A stretch of 64,000 nucleotides of DNA from Nocardioides alpinus (GTDB lineage: Bacteria; Actinomycetota; Actinomycetes; Propionibacteriales; Nocardioidaceae): NCBI RefSeq assembly GCF_900112035.1, contig NZ_FOKC01000002.1, positions 124,001 to 188,000 on the forward strand. Reading direction: 5' to 3'. Positions 8,411-17,607 of this stretch are shown here, in pieces. Position 1 is the stretch's first letter; each line of letters opens with the position of its first letter. The position numbers were made by a program, and so were the translations under genes. The notes under the pieces were generated by a model, which was not told where the DNA came from, did not search any database, and saw only the letters and a list, made by a program, of their open reading frames with translations.

Positions 8411-9439
8411 TCAGGCCGAGCTCGCGGCCACCCAGCGCTCCAGCGCAGCCTGCGCCCCGCCGGAGTCGATCGCCTCGGCTGCCTTCGCCACCCCGGCCGC
8501 GAGCGCGACCTCCACGTCCGTGTCCGGCTGGTCGTAGACCGCGAGCGCCGCGCCGGCGTTGAGCACCACCGCGTCGCGGACCGGGCCGCGCTCCCCCGCC
8601 AGCAGGCGTCGTACGACGTCCGCGTTGTGCGCGGCATCGCCGCCTCGCAGGTCCTCGGTGGTGGCGCGCGGGATGTCCACGGACAGCGGGTCGATCGTGA
8701 GCTGGCTGACCTCTCCCCCGCGTACGCGCCACACCGTCGAGGTGGTCGTGGTGGTCAGCTCGTCGAGGCCGTCGTCGCCACGGAACACCCAGGCGTCGAC
8801 CTCGCGCTCGGCCAGGACGCCCGCCATCACCGGAGCCATCCGCGCGTCGGCGCAGCCGATCGCCTGGGCCTGCGGACGGGCGGGGTTGGTGAGCGGACCG
8901 AGGATGTTGAAGGTCGTCGCGATACCGAGCTCGCGACGCGGCACGGCCGCATGACGCATCGCGGGGTGGAAGGCGGCCGAGAAGCAGAAGGTGATGCCGG
9001 CCTCCTCGGCGACCTCGGCCACGCGGGCCGGCGCGAGGTCGAGCCGGATCCCCAGCGCCTCGAGCACGTCGGCCGACCCGGACTGCGACGACGCCGACCG
9101 GTTGCCGTGCTTGACCACGCGCGCACCAGCGCCCGCCGCGACGATCGCCGCCATCGTGGAGATGTTGACCGACATCGAGCGGTCGCCGCCGGTGCCGACG
9201 ATGTCGAGCAACCTGCCGGGCACCGAGATCGGGTTGGCCGCGGCCAGCATGGCCGCAGCGATGCCGGAGACCTCGTCGACGGTCTCTCCCTTGGCGCGCA
9301 GGGCGACCACGAAGCCGGTCAGCTGGACCGGGGTCGCGGCGCCGGCGAACACCTCGTCCATGGCCCATCGCGCCTGCTCGTTCGTCAGGTCGGTGCCAGC
9401 GACCAACGTGGAGAGGACATCGGGCCAGGTGTGGGACAT
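8411..9439 (-). CDS. trpD: anthranilate phosphoribosyltransferase
   Basis: 342 residues, normal length. Transfers phosphoribose from PRPP to anthranilate, the second step of tryptophan synthesis. Visible motifs are [17 protein letters not shown] (PRPP loop), [21 protein letters not shown] (substrate and Mg binding) and [13 protein letters not shown]. The other trp genes are not here; trpD sits alone next to the cytochrome oxidase genes, as Rv2192c does in M. tuberculosis. Its start lies 44 bp after the receiver-like gene on the same strand, so it may be co-transcribed. Confidence 0.97.
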   Translation of the reverse strand: MSHTWPDVLSTLVAGTDLTNEQARWAMDEVFAGAATPVQLTGFVVALRAKGETVDEVSGIAAAMLAAANPISVPGRLLDIVGTGGDRSMSVNISTMAAIVAAGAGARVVKHGNRSASSQSGSADVLEALGIRLDLAPARVAEVAEEAGITFCFSAAFHPAMRHAAVPRRELGIATTFNILGPLTNPARPQAQAIGCADARMAPVMAGVLAEREVDAWVFRGDDGLDELTTTTTSTVWRVRGGEVSQLTIDPLSVDIPRATTEDLRGGDAAHNADVVRRLLAGERGPVRDAVVLNAGAALAVYDQPDTDVEVALAAGVAKAAEAIDSGGAQAALERWVAASSA

Positions 9440-9482
9440 GGGATCAGGCTAGTGGCGCGCAACGATCGCGGCCGAAGGGGTT

Positions 9483-9899
9483 TCAGGACGTGGCCGGGAC
9501 CGACGGGCGCATCAGGCCGATGACGGCCTCGGCGAGCTGGATCGGGTCGATCGGGTGCGGCACGGCGGCCTCGGCCCGCGACCACGTGGCGAGCCAGGCG
9601 TCCTGCGGGCGCCCGGTCAGCACGACGACGGGCGGACACTGGAAGATCTCGTCCTTGAGCTGCTTGGCGATGCCCATGCCGCCGGCAGGGACGGCCTCGC
9701 CGTCGAGGATCGCGAGCGAGATGGTGCCGGAGTCCATGTTCTGCAGGACGACGGGCTCCGTGGCCACCTCGACGTACTCGAACTCGGGGAGGTCCGGGTG
9801 CGGACGACGGCCCAGCGCCAGGATGACCTGCTGGCGGGTGTTGACGTCGTCGCTGTAGACGAGGACCTTGATCGGGCGGCTGTCGTCGGGGGTGCTCAC
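9483..9899 (-). CDS. degenerate response-regulator receiver domain protein
   Basis: 138 residues from GTG 9899. The fold reads as a receiver: [17 protein letters not shown] (acidic pair), [16 protein letters not shown] with the phospho-acceptor-type Asp after a hydrophobic strand, PPVVVLTGR with the switch Thr, and AAVPHPIDP where the conserved KP lysine is replaced by His. No output domain. The Lys to His change argues for a phosphorylation-poor or phosphorylation-independent adaptor. The longer frame to 9992 reads through the 35-bp repeat and is not real. No partner kinase is adjacent. Confidence 0.7.
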   Translation of the reverse strand: MSTPDDSRPIKVLVYSDDVNTRQQVILALGRRPHPDLPEFEYVEVATEPVVLQNMDSGTISLAILDGEAVPAGGMGIAKQLKDEIFQCPPVVVLTGRPQDAWLATWSRAEAAVPHPIDPIQLAEAVIGLMRPSVPATS

Positions 9900-9919
9900 G
9901 CGGGCATCGTATAGGCCCT

Positions 9920-9987
9920 GGTTTCGACACGCTCGCTGCGCTCGCTGCTCAACCGACGGGAGGGCTCGATGCGCTCGCTGCTCAACC
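9920..9987. repeat. 35-bp dispersed repeat plus truncated second copy
   Basis: Positions 9920-9954 begin GGTTTCGACACGCTCGCTGC and end GCTCAACC. The same 35 bases occur at 39505-39539. A shortened copy of the last 18 bases follows at 9970-9987 and overlaps the end of ctaG. It is internally periodic (CGCTCGCTGCGCTCGCTG). It lies in the gap between ctaG and the receiver gene. Confidence 0.85.
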
Positions 9988-10932
9988 GGCACCCCTCCGT
10001 TCGGCGAGGTCCAGGCGCCGGTCCTCGCGCGCCGCCTCCTTCATCGAGGACCGCACCCACTGGATGAAGAGCACGGCGAAGAACAGCGCCCCGATCAGGT
10101 CCCCGCTGGCCCAGAGGATCCCGCCGGCGAGGTGCTGGTCGTCGATCGCCGGGGGCAGCCAGGCGCCCATAGGGCCCTCCCGCAGCGCGAGGTAGTGCTC
10201 GCCGCCGATCAGCGTGCTCTGTCCCATGATCGTGACACCGAGGAAGGCGTGGAAGGGCAGCGTCATCAGGGTGAGCAGCACCCGGAACGGGTAGCCGACG
10301 CGGCCGGGGACCGGGTCGATGCCCATGAGCGGCCAGAAGAAGAGCGTGCCGACCAGCACGAGGTGGACGTGCATCATCTGGTGGACGAACGGCGACGCCA
10401 GGCTCGCGTCGTACCAGCCGCTGAAGTAGAGCGCCCACGGCGAGGCGACGTACAACGCGAACGCGAGCGGCGGAAACGCGAGCACCGTCGCCACGCGCGA
10501 GTGCAGCACCGCGAGCAGCCAGCGCCGCGGCGCCGCCGGGAGGGTCCGCAGCGCCAGGGTCACCGGGGCGCCGAGAGCGAGCGCCAGCGGCACGACCATC
10601 GACAGGAGCATGTGCTGGACCATGTGCACGCTCAGGAGGGTCGTGTCGTAGCGCCCCAGTCCGGACGCGGTGGCGAAGGTGAAGGTGCCCATCCCGAGGA
10701 CCACGAACGCGAGGGTGCGGCCCAGCGGCCAGGCGTCGCCGCGTCGGCTCAGCACGGCCACCCCGAGGACGTACAGGCCGACTGCCCAGACGGTGATGAC
10801 GAAGGGGATCGGGTCGATTCCCCAGTCGGTGAACACGCGTCCGAGCGTGAATCTCGGAAGCGTCTCGAGGGCGTCCTGGGAGGGCGAGGACAGAGGGAGC
10901 AGCACAGTGTGAACTTTATGACGCAGATACAC
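9982..10932 (-). CDS. ctaG: cytochrome c oxidase assembly protein, caa3-type CtaG
   Basis: 316 residues (GTG 10932; GTG 10905 is an alternative that would leave a -10-like TAAAGT just upstream of a leaderless start). About seven membrane helices with conserved His-rich loops: [23 protein letters not shown] and [10 protein letters not shown]. This is the CtaG_2/caa3_CtaG family, which helps insert copper into subunit I of heme-copper oxidases. It is divergent from ctaE with a gap of about 40-65 bp, so the oxidase and its assembly factor share a promoter region. Confidence 0.9.
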   Translation of the reverse strand: MYLRHKVHTVLLPLSSPSQDALETLPRFTLGRVFTDWGIDPIPFVITVWAVGLYVLGVAVLSRRGDAWPLGRTLAFVVLGMGTFTFATASGLGRYDTTLLSVHMVQHMLLSMVVPLALALGAPVTLALRTLPAAPRRWLLAVLHSRVATVLAFPPLAFALYVASPWALYFSGWYDASLASPFVHQMMHVHLVLVGTLFFWPLMGIDPVPGRVGYPFRVLLTLMTLPFHAFLGVTIMGQSTLIGGEHYLALREGPMGAWLPPAIDDQHLAGGILWASGDLIGALFFAVLFIQWVRSSMKEAAREDRRLDLAERRGAG

Positions 10933-10971
10933 AGGGGGTCGGGGTGCCCTCCGCTTCCCCTAGAAGCAATA

Positions 10972-11619
10972 ATGGCGCTCGTGGCGACAGCAACTGCGAT
11001 TCCGGCATCCCGACTGCACGGGCACCACGACCGACCCAGCATGGTCAGCGTGGGCACGATCATCTGGCTCTCGAGCGAGCTGATGTTCTTCGCTGCGTTG
11101 TTCGCGGCCTACTTCACCATCCGCGCGGTCAGCCCCGAGCTGTGGGCGCAGGAGACGGAGAAGCTCAACGTCCCGTTCTCCACGGCCAACACCGCGATCC
11201 TGGTGGCGTCCTCGTTCGCCTGCCAGTGGGGCGTCTTCGCCGCCGAGCGCGGCCAGGTCGGGCGCACCGGGTCGGTGTTCAACTTCACCAAGTGGGGCCT
11301 GCGTGAGTGGTTCATCCTCACCTACGTGATGGGCGCGATCTTCATCGGCGGCCAGGCCCTCGAGTACGCCGAGCTGATCCACGAGGGCGTGACCATCCCG
11401 AGCTCCGCCTACGGCTCGATGTTCTACCTCACCACCGGCTTCCACGGCCTCCACGTGACGGGCGGGCTGATCGCCTTCCTGTTCGTGCTCGGCCGCACCT
11501 ACCTGGCCAGACGCTTCACCCACGAGCAAGCCGTGACAGCCATCGTCGTGTCCTACTACTGGCACTTCGTCGACGTGGTGTGGATCGGCCTGTTCTTCAC
11601 GATCTACGTCATCAAGTAA
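10972..11619 (+). CDS. ctaE: cytochrome c oxidase subunit III
   Basis: 215 residues from ATG 10972 (GTG 10981 also possible). Five hydrophobic helices in the actinobacterial short form. Landmarks are [51 protein letters not shown] and [23 protein letters not shown], all family hallmarks of COX3. It is the non-catalytic core subunit of the aa3 oxidase and stabilises subunit I. First gene of ctaE-qcrC-qcrA-qcrB, the order seen in M. tuberculosis Rv2193-Rv2196. Confidence 0.97.
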   Translation: MALVATATAIPASRLHGHHDRPSMVSVGTIIWLSSELMFFAALFAAYFTIRAVSPELWAQETEKLNVPFSTANTAILVASSFACQWGVFAAERGQVGRTGSVFNFTKWGLREWFILTYVMGAIFIGGQALEYAELIHEGVTIPSSAYGSMFYLTTGFHGLHVTGGLIAFLFVLGRTYLARRFTHEQAVTAIVVSYYWHFVDVVWIGLFFTIYVIK

Positions 11620-11649
11620 GTCCGCCCCCGCAACCGGCAAGGAATCGTC

Positions 11650-12522
11650 GTGCAGTTGATCAACCGAACCGCTGGTCGCCTCTCCCGGCATCGCCGGGGA
11701 CCGCTCGCCGGCCTCGCCGTGCTGCTGCTGGGGCTGCTGATCAGTGGCTCCCTCTACACCGCGTTCTCCCCCGCGCAGGCCCAGAACCAGGCCAGCGAGA
11801 CCGACCAGATCGCGCAGGGCAAGGAGCTCTTCCTCGCCAGCTGCGCGTTCTGCCACGGCAAGAACGGCGAGGGCATCCCGACCGTCCGCGAGGGCTACCA
11901 GATCGGCCCGTCGCTGGTCGGCGTCGGCGCTGCGGCGGTCGACTTCCAGGTCGGCACCGGCCGCATGCCGATGGCGAGCCCGGGTGCGCAGGCGCCCCGC
12001 AAGAAGGTCGTCTTCAACGACGAGGAGACCGCAGCCCTGGCGGCGTACGTCGCCTCGCTGGCGCCCGGCCCGGCCATCCCCAACGAGTCGGACTACTCGA
12101 TCGAGGGCCTGTCCGAGGAGGAGCGTGAGGAGGCCATCTCCCGCGGCGGCCAGATCTTCCTCACCAACTGCACGGCCTGCCACAACTTCAACGGCGCCGG
12201 CGGCGCGATGCCCCGCGGCGGCTACGCCCCGAGCCTGCACGGCGTCGAGGGCAAGTACATCTTCGAGGCGCTGCTGACCGGCCCGCAGGCCATGCCCAAC
12301 TTCAGCAACGGCAACCTCACCCCCGAGGACAAGCGCGACGTCATCGCCTACCTCGACAGCATCCAGGAGACCCCCGAGTACGCCGGATTCACGCTCGGCG
12401 GCCTCGGCCCGGTCAGCGAGGGCTTGTTCGCGTGGTTGGTCGGCATAGGCTCTCTCGTGGGGGCTGCCGTGTGGATCGCTTCGCACACGACTCGGACCAA
12501 GAAGAGCAAGGTGAACGCGTGA
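11650..12522 (+). CDS. qcrC: diheme cytochrome c subunit of the bcc complex
   Basis: 290 residues, GTG 11650 with AAGGA upstream. N-terminal hydrophobic segment (about 18-40) acts as signal/anchor, then two c-type heme sites CAFCH (C65, C68, H69) and CTACH (C174, C177, H178), and a C-terminal membrane helix (about 262-280) with a Lys/Arg tail. The diheme form replaces a soluble cytochrome c in actinobacteria and passes electrons directly from QcrA to CtaC in the bcc-aa3 supercomplex. The stop overlaps qcrA by 4 bases. Confidence 0.97.
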   Translation: MQLINRTAGRLSRHRRGPLAGLAVLLLGLLISGSLYTAFSPAQAQNQASETDQIAQGKELFLASCAFCHGKNGEGIPTVREGYQIGPSLVGVGAAAVDFQVGTGRMPMASPGAQAPRKKVVFNDEETAALAAYVASLAPGPAIPNESDYSIEGLSEEEREEAISRGGQIFLTNCTACHNFNGAGGAMPRGGYAPSLHGVEGKYIFEALLTGPQAMPNFSNGNLTPEDKRDVIAYLDSIQETPEYAGFTLGGLGPVSEGLFAWLVGIGSLVGAAVWIASHTTRTKKSKVNA

Positions 12523-13598
12523 GCAACGACGACCACACCCCCGTGACCACCCACGACTCACAGGTGCCGGTCCACCACGAGGCCGACCCGATCGCCGACC
12601 CGGGGCTGCCGCCGCACACGTGGCGCCCCACCGACGTCGACCCCAAGGCCGAGAAGCGCGCCGAGCGGCAGATCGCGGCGATGTTCATCGCGGCCATGAT
12701 CAGCGCCGTCCTCTTCGTCGTCGCCTACTTCTCCTTCGAGGTCGGCGACAACTGGGACACCTTCGCCGGCATGGGCGCCTCGACGGTCTCCCTCGGCGTG
12801 ACGCTGGGCTTGAGCCTGCTGCTCATCGGCGTCGGCATCATCCACCTCGCCCGCAAGCTCATGGCGGACGCCGAGATGGTCGAGATGCGCCACCCGGCCG
12901 CCTCCCCCCAGGAGGACCGCGACGCCACCATCCAGGCGCTCAACGACGGCCTCGACGAGGCCGGCATCGGCCGTCGCCCGCTGGTGCGCAACACGATGCT
13001 CGGCGCGGTCGGCGTGCTCGGCCTGCCCGTCGTCGTGCTCCTGCGTGACCTCGCCCCCGGCGACGCCCTCGACACCAGCAAGCTCGCGCACACCATCTGG
13101 GAGCCCCAGATGCGCCTGGTCCGCGACGTCACCGGCACGCCGATCCTCGCCAGCGAGATCGAGGTCGGCGACCTGGTCAACGCAGCGCCCGAGGCGATGT
13201 TCCCCACCGAGGAGAACGGCTACCCCGAGCTCGAGGGTGCCGAGGAACAGGCCGAGAAGGCCAAGGGCGCGATCATCATCGTGCGCATGGACCCCGACGA
13301 GATCATCCCGACCAAGGGCCGCGAGAAGTGGACCGTCGACGGGATCATCTGCTACTCCAAGATCTGCACCCACGTGGGATGCCCCATCTCCCTCTACGAG
13401 CGCACCACGCACCACGTGCTCTGCCCGTGCCACCAGTCGACCTTCGACCTCGCCGACTCGGCCAAGGTCATCTTCGGTCCGGCTGCCCGCCCCCTTCCAC
13501 AGCTGCCACTGGCAGTGGACGAAGAGGGCTACCTGGTCGCCCAGAGCGACTTCGACGAGCCCATCGGGGCCAGTTACTGGGAGCGTGAGAAGCAGTGA
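12519..13598 (+). CDS. qcrA: Rieske iron-sulfur subunit of the bcc complex
   Basis: 359 residues, GTG 12519 overlapping the qcrC stop. Three predicted helices in the N-terminal half (about 50-75, 85-110, 160-175), the actinobacterial arrangement. The Rieske domain has CTHVGC (ligands C283, H285) and CPCHQS (ligands C302, H305), with C288 and C304 placed for the usual disulfide. Oxidises menaquinol and passes one electron to QcrC. A charged insertion of about 80 residues precedes box I, as in mycobacterial QcrA. Confidence 0.97.
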   Translation: MSNDDHTPVTTHDSQVPVHHEADPIADPGLPPHTWRPTDVDPKAEKRAERQIAAMFIAAMISAVLFVVAYFSFEVGDNWDTFAGMGASTVSLGVTLGLSLLLIGVGIIHLARKLMADAEMVEMRHPAASPQEDRDATIQALNDGLDEAGIGRRPLVRNTMLGAVGVLGLPVVVLLRDLAPGDALDTSKLAHTIWEPQMRLVRDVTGTPILASEIEVGDLVNAAPEAMFPTEENGYPELEGAEEQAEKAKGAIIIVRMDPDEIIPTKGREKWTVDGIICYSKICTHVGCPISLYERTTHHVLCPCHQSTFDLADSAKVIFGPAARPLPQLPLAVDEEGYLVAQSDFDEPIGASYWEREKQ

Positions 13599-15361
13599 GC
13601 ACCGACTCCAGGCTCGACACCAGCAAGGTGGCGACGAGCAACCGCACCGACGCTGCCACCGCGTCCAAGCCGAGCCCCGCAGGGTCGCTGGCCTCATGGG
13701 CCGACGACCGCCTCGGCCTCGCCACGGCGATGAAGAAGAACCTCCGCAAGGTCTTCCCCGACCACTGGTCCTTCATGCTCGGCGAGATCGCGCTGTGGAG
13801 CTTCGTCGTCCTGCTCCTCACCGGCGTGTTCCTCACGCTGTGGTTCAACCCGTCGATGGGCCACGTCACCTACGAGGGCTCGTACGACCAGCTGCGCGGC
13901 GTCGGCATGTCCGAGGCGATGGCCTCCACGCTGCACATCTCCTTCGACGTGCGCGGCGGTCTGCTGATGCGCCAGATGCACCACTGGGCCGCGGCGATCT
14001 TCATCGCCTCGATGATGGTGCACCTGCTCCGCGTCGCCTTCACCGGCGCCTACCGCAAGCCGCGTGAGCTGAACTGGGTCATCGGCTGCATCCTGCTCCT
14101 CCTCGGCACGCTCGAGGGCTTCACCGGCTACTCGCTCCCCGACGACCTGCTCTCCGGCACCGGCGTCCGCGCTGCGGACGGGTTCCTGAAGGCCACCCCG
14201 GTCGCCGGGTCGTACATGTCGTTCCTGCTCTTCGGCGGCGAGTTCCCCGGCGAGTCGATCATCCCGCGGCTCTACATCATCCACGTCCTGCTGATCCCGG
14301 GCATCCTGCTCGCCCTGATCGCGGCCCACATGCTGCTGCTCGTCTACCACAAGCACACGCAGTGGCCCGGGCCCGGACGCACCGAGCAGAACGTCGTCGG
14401 CTACCCGATGCTGCCCGTGTACGCCGCCAAGGCCGGCGGGTTCTTCTTCATGGTCTTCGGCATCATCGCCCTCATGGGTGGGCTGCTGTCGATCAACCCG
14501 GTCTGGAAGTTCGGCCCGTACGACCCGACCAAGGTCACGGCCGGCTCGCAGCCCGACTGGTACATGGGCTGGCCCGACGGTCTGCTGCGCATCATCCCGA
14601 CCGGCTGGGAGTCGGTGATCTTCGGCTACACCATCTCGTGGAACGTGATGCTGCCGATCCTCATCGTGCCGCCGCTGATGCTCGTCGTCCTGATGATGCT
14701 GCCCTTCCTCGAGGGCTGGATCACCGGTGACAAGCGCGACCACCACCTGCTCCAGCGTCCCCGCAACGCGCCCACGCGCACCGCGGTGATGGTGGCCCTG
14801 ATGACCTTCTACGGGCTCGCCTGGGCGGCCGGCGGCAACGACATCATCGCGATCAAGCTGCACGCCAGCATCAACCAGATCACCTACTTCATGCGGGTCG
14901 CCATTTTTGTGGGCCCCGTGCTGGCGTTCTGGATCACGCGACGCTGGTGCATCTCGCTGCAGCGCCACGACAACGACAAGCTGCTCCACGGCTACGAGAC
15001 GGGCATCATCACCCGCTCCCCCGACGGGCAGTACGCCGAGCGTCACCTGCCGATCAGCACCTCGGCCGCGTACTCGCTCACCGCACGCGACCGCGACGAG
15101 ATCTTCACGGCCGACGGTGAGACCGACGCAGCCGGTGTGGCCTCGCCGAACTCGCGCTCCGAGAAGCTGCGGGCCCGCCTGTCGAGGTGGATGTACGTCC
15201 ACAACGTGCAGAAGCCCACGGCCGCCGAGCTCGAGGAGGCGCACCACCACGCCGCCCACGAGGCCGAGCTCACCTCCGGGCTCAACCAGCCGGTCGACGG
15301 TCACCAGTTCGACGACCACCACCTGCGCGACGCGGACGAGGTCCCGCTGCGCGACCACTGA
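13595..15361 (+). CDS. qcrB: cytochrome b subunit of the bcc complex
   Basis: 588 residues, GTG 13595 overlapping qcrA. Cytochrome b with heme-ligand helices LLMRQMHHWAAAIFIASMMVHLLR and IIHVLLIPGILLALIAAHMLLLVYHKH, a quinol-site helix with GYSLPDDLLSGTG, and C-terminal helices after residue 260. The C-terminal hydrophilic tail (about 100 residues, His/Glu-rich end) is longer than in well-known homologues. Catalyses menaquinol oxidation and is the target of bcc inhibitors in mycobacteria. Last gene of the operon; a perfect hairpin follows. Confidence 0.97.
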   Translation: MSTDSRLDTSKVATSNRTDAATASKPSPAGSLASWADDRLGLATAMKKNLRKVFPDHWSFMLGEIALWSFVVLLLTGVFLTLWFNPSMGHVTYEGSYDQLRGVGMSEAMASTLHISFDVRGGLLMRQMHHWAAAIFIASMMVHLLRVAFTGAYRKPRELNWVIGCILLLLGTLEGFTGYSLPDDLLSGTGVRAADGFLKATPVAGSYMSFLLFGGEFPGESIIPRLYIIHVLLIPGILLALIAAHMLLLVYHKHTQWPGPGRTEQNVVGYPMLPVYAAKAGGFFFMVFGIIALMGGLLSINPVWKFGPYDPTKVTAGSQPDWYMGWPDGLLRIIPTGWESVIFGYTISWNVMLPILIVPPLMLVVLMMLPFLEGWITGDKRDHHLLQRPRNAPTRTAVMVALMTFYGLAWAAGGNDIIAIKLHASINQITYFMRVAIFVGPVLAFWITRRWCISLQRHDNDKLLHGYETGIITRSPDGQYAERHLPISTSAAYSLTARDRDEIFTADGETDAAGVASPNSRSEKLRARLSRWMYVHNVQKPTAAELEEAHHHAAHEAELTSGLNQPVDGHQFDDHHLRDADEVPLRDH

Positions 15362-15380
15362 TCGTCGTAGGACGCATCGT

Positions 15381-15416
15381 ACGAAGGCCCGCCGGATCAT
15401 TCCGGCGGGCCTTCGT
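15381..15416 (+). terminator. strong hairpin after qcrB
   Basis: A perfect 16-bp inverted repeat (ACGAAGGCCCGCCGGA at 15381-15396 against 15401-15416) with a 4-base loop, starting 19 bp after the qcrB stop and followed by CGTTTCGT. Likely the operon terminator. Confidence 0.85.
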
Positions 15417-15442
15417 CGTTTCGTGGGCGATGTCCTCCGCGT

Positions 15443-15705
15443 GGGCGGTGCGTGAGGCGGGTTCCGGTGTTCTCGAAGCCGCCTGGGCCACCGCTCCCCC
15501 GCGCGTCGACGTACGACGCGCTGGCGGGCGGTGCGTGAGGCGGGTTCCGGTGTTCTCGAAGCCGCCTGGGCCACCGCTCCCCCGCACGTCGACGTACGAC
15601 GCGCTGGCGGGCGGTGCGTGAGGCGGGTTCCGGTGTTCTCGAAGCCGCCTGGGCCACCGCTCCCCCGCACGTCGGCGTACGACGAGCTGGCGGGCGGTGC
15701 GTGAG
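15443..15705. repeat. 83-bp tandem repeat, three units plus a 14-bp start of a fourth
   Basis: Units start at 15443, 15526 and 15609 with GGGCGGTGCGTGAG; a fourth start at 15692 diverges after 14 bases. Units are almost identical, differing at a few positions (for example GCGCGTCGAC versus GCACGTCGAC). The period is not a multiple of three and no frame has a plausible protein, so I treat it as non-coding. It fills the 528-bp gene-free stretch between qcrB and ldt (15362-15889); the rest of that stretch shows only the two hairpins listed. Confidence 0.9.
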
Positions 15706-15822
15706 CCACGGTCCTGGGACCCGAGACCGTGGGTGGGCCACCGCCCGTCGCGCCGACTCGGGCGGCCGGGTCGCCCCAGGAGGCTCATCAACCCCACAAC
15801 TGGGCGGAGTCTGTCGCGGACA

Positions 15823-15882
15823 GGCCGTTGCAACGGCCCAACCGCGCGGGAGTCACCGCTGAAGCGGGGACTCCTGCAGCAG
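15823..15882 (-). repeat. terminator-like repeated hairpin, copy A
   Basis: Contains the 16-bp palindrome GGCCGTTGCAACGGCC (15823-15838), then an imperfect hairpin (GGAGTCACCGCT / GCGGGGACTCC) at 15849-15874. About 55 bases match copy B at 60246-60300. It begins 7 bp after the ldt stop in the direction of transcription, so it may terminate ldt. Confidence 0.7.
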
Positions 15883-15889
15883 CAACGAC

Positions 15890-17122
15890 CTACGAGAGGG
15901 CGGAGCCGGCCTTCCAGTCGGCGAACGGCAGGTTCCAGTCGCCGTAGCCGTTCTCGAGCGTCATGGGCCGGTCGGTGCCGGTGTACTCGACGACGTCGCC
16001 GCGTCGGCTCATGGCGTAGAGCCAGCCGGCGTCGGCGGTCGACATGCCGGTGCAGCCGTGCGACACGTTGGCGTAGCCCTGGGATCCGACCGACCAGGGC
16101 GCGGCGTGGATGAACTCGCCGGAGTAGGTGACCCGCATCGCCCACTGCACGTCGTCGATGTCGTACGCCTCGGGGCTGTTGCGGTTGATGCCGACCGTCT
16201 CGGAGTTCATCCGCTTCTCGGCGAACTTCTCCATGATGACCTTGGTGCCGGACCGGGTGGTGAAGCCGGCCTTGCCCGTGGTGATCGGGATGGTCCGCAG
16301 CAGGGACCCGTTGGAGAAGACCTGCATCTGGTGGGTCTGCGCGTTAACCTTGTAGACGTGCGCGTCACCGATCTGGAAGTCGATGCTGCGCGACTCCTGG
16401 CCGTAGATGCCGTTGCCCGCGGGCAGGCTGTTGATGTCGAGGTCGACCGAGACGTCCGTGCCGGCCTTCCAGTACTGCGCCGGGCGGAAGTGCGCCTCCC
16501 GCTCGTTCAGCCAGTGCCACGAGCCGCGCTGGGCCGGCGTGCTGGTGACGCGCATGTGCTTCTCGAAGAGCGCCCGGTCGGTGACGGGGAGGTCGAACGT
16601 CACGACCACCGGCATGCCCACGCCGACCGTCTCGCCGTCGAGCGGCGCGATCGCGGCGTACGTCTGCTCGTCCAGCGTGAGGTCCACCGTGTGGAAGCTG
16701 CGGGTGCGCTCGACCGAGCTGCCGTCTGAGCGAGTGGCCGATGCGGTGAGGGTGTAGTCGGTGCCGGGCTCGAGCAGGTCGGAGGAGGTCCAGGAGCCGT
16801 TGGCCACCTTGCCGTCCACCTCACCGACCGGCGAGCTGACCGTGACGCCCTCGAGCGCTGCTCCGGTGGCGCTCACCGTGAGCGGGCCGTCGATCGGCAC
16901 TGCGGCAGCGTCGGTGAAGCTGGTGCTCAGGCGGACCGGTTCCGGCTTCGCGGCGTCCGAGGCCGCGGAGTCGCCGGGGCCGCCCGCGCCCCCGCTGCCG
17001 TCGGGAGAGCCGCCGCCCGTCGAGGACGTACAGCCTGCGACCCCCGTGAGCGCGAGCAGCGCCGCAGCAGCCGCCGTACGACGGCGCGCAGAGCGTGTGT
17101 GGACTGACACGCGTGTGCGCAT
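15890..17122 (-). CDS. lipoprotein L,D-transpeptidase with Ig-like domain
   Basis: 410 residues from ATG 17122. Lipoprotein signal with lipobox VAGC (Cys31), a Gly/Ser linker (32-60), two bacterial Ig-like domains (about 65-145 and 155-250), and a YkuD catalytic domain (about 253-385) with IHAAPW (H339) and SHGC (H355, C357), the cysteine nucleophile. Makes 3-3 peptidoglycan cross-links outside the membrane; the layout is that of mycobacterial LdtMt2/LppS-type enzymes. It lies just downstream of ctaF with a hairpin between, so it is probably expressed independently. The frame extends upstream to 17359, but that part has no credible protein. Confidence 0.92.
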   Translation of the reverse strand: MRTRVSVHTRSARRRTAAAAALLALTGVAGCTSSTGGGSPDGSGGAGGPGDSAASDAAKPEPVRLSTSFTDAAAVPIDGPLTVSATGAALEGVTVSSPVGEVDGKVANGSWTSSDLLEPGTDYTLTASATRSDGSSVERTRSFHTVDLTLDEQTYAAIAPLDGETVGVGMPVVVTFDLPVTDRALFEKHMRVTSTPAQRGSWHWLNEREAHFRPAQYWKAGTDVSVDLDINSLPAGNGIYGQESRSIDFQIGDAHVYKVNAQTHQMQVFSNGSLLRTIPITTGKAGFTTRSGTKVIMEKFAEKRMNSETVGINRNSPEAYDIDDVQWAMRVTYSGEFIHAAPWSVGSQGYANVSHGCTGMSTADAGWLYAMSRRGDVVEYTGTDRPMTLENGYGDWNLPFADWKAGSALS

Positions 17123-17150
17123 GCGAAGGAACCCCCAGATGAGACGGCGA

Positions 17151-17180
17151 AGCCCGTCCAGCCTACGGCGTGGACGGGCT
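17151..17180 (-). terminator. hairpin after ctaF
   Basis: AGCCCGTCCA (17151-17160) pairs with TGGACGGGCT (17171-17180), 10-bp stem and 10-base loop, 28 bp after the ctaF stop. No U-run, as is common in actinobacteria. Confidence 0.65.
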
Positions 17181-17208
17181 CCTCCCAAGACGACAGACGC
17201 GCGGGGGC

Positions 17209-17607
17209 TCAGTGGGCGTGCTCGCCCCGGTAGTACTCGAAGATGAATCCGCACGAGACGACCGCACCGATGGTGAAGCCGATGAAGACCAGCCACCAGG
17301 CTGCGAGCGCAGTGCCGTAGACGATCACGCCGAGCGCGAGCGCACACCACAGCGGCCACCAGGAGTAGGGCGGGAAGAAGCCCAGCTCACCGGCACCTTC
17401 GGCGATCTCACCCTCCTTGCGGTCCTCCGGGCGGGCGTCCATCTTGGACGCGTGGAAGCCGAGGTAGAGGGTGACCATGCCGAAGAGCAGCGCGGTCATC
17501 GTCAGCGCGGACGTGCCGGTCCAGTCCTCGGAGAGGAACCAGTAGGCAGGCGTCACGACCGCCACGAACAGGGCGGTGATCCCGAAGACCCACGCTTCCG
17601 CCTTCAT
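17209..17607 (-). CDS. ctaF: cytochrome c oxidase subunit IV (actinobacterial)
   Basis: 132 residues from ATG 17607. Four membrane helices in two pairs, separated by a hydrophilic loop ([16 protein letters not shown]), and the motif [11 protein letters not shown], conserved in actinobacterial CtaF. A small structural subunit of the aa3 oxidase. Its start overlaps the ctaD stop by 4 bases (ATGA), so the two are translationally coupled. Confidence 0.93.
   Translation of the reverse strand: MKAEAWVFGITALFVAVVTPAYWFLSEDWTGTSALTMTALLFGMVTLYLGFHASKMDARPEDRKEGEIAEGAGELGFFPPYSWWPLWCALALGVIVYGTALAAWWLVFIGFTIGAVVSCGFIFEYYRGEHAH

Noticed and set aside
15443..15705. CRISPR array
   Set aside because: Units follow each other with no unique spacers; it is a plain tandem repeat. 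The same applies to the 33-bp array at 39.5 kb.
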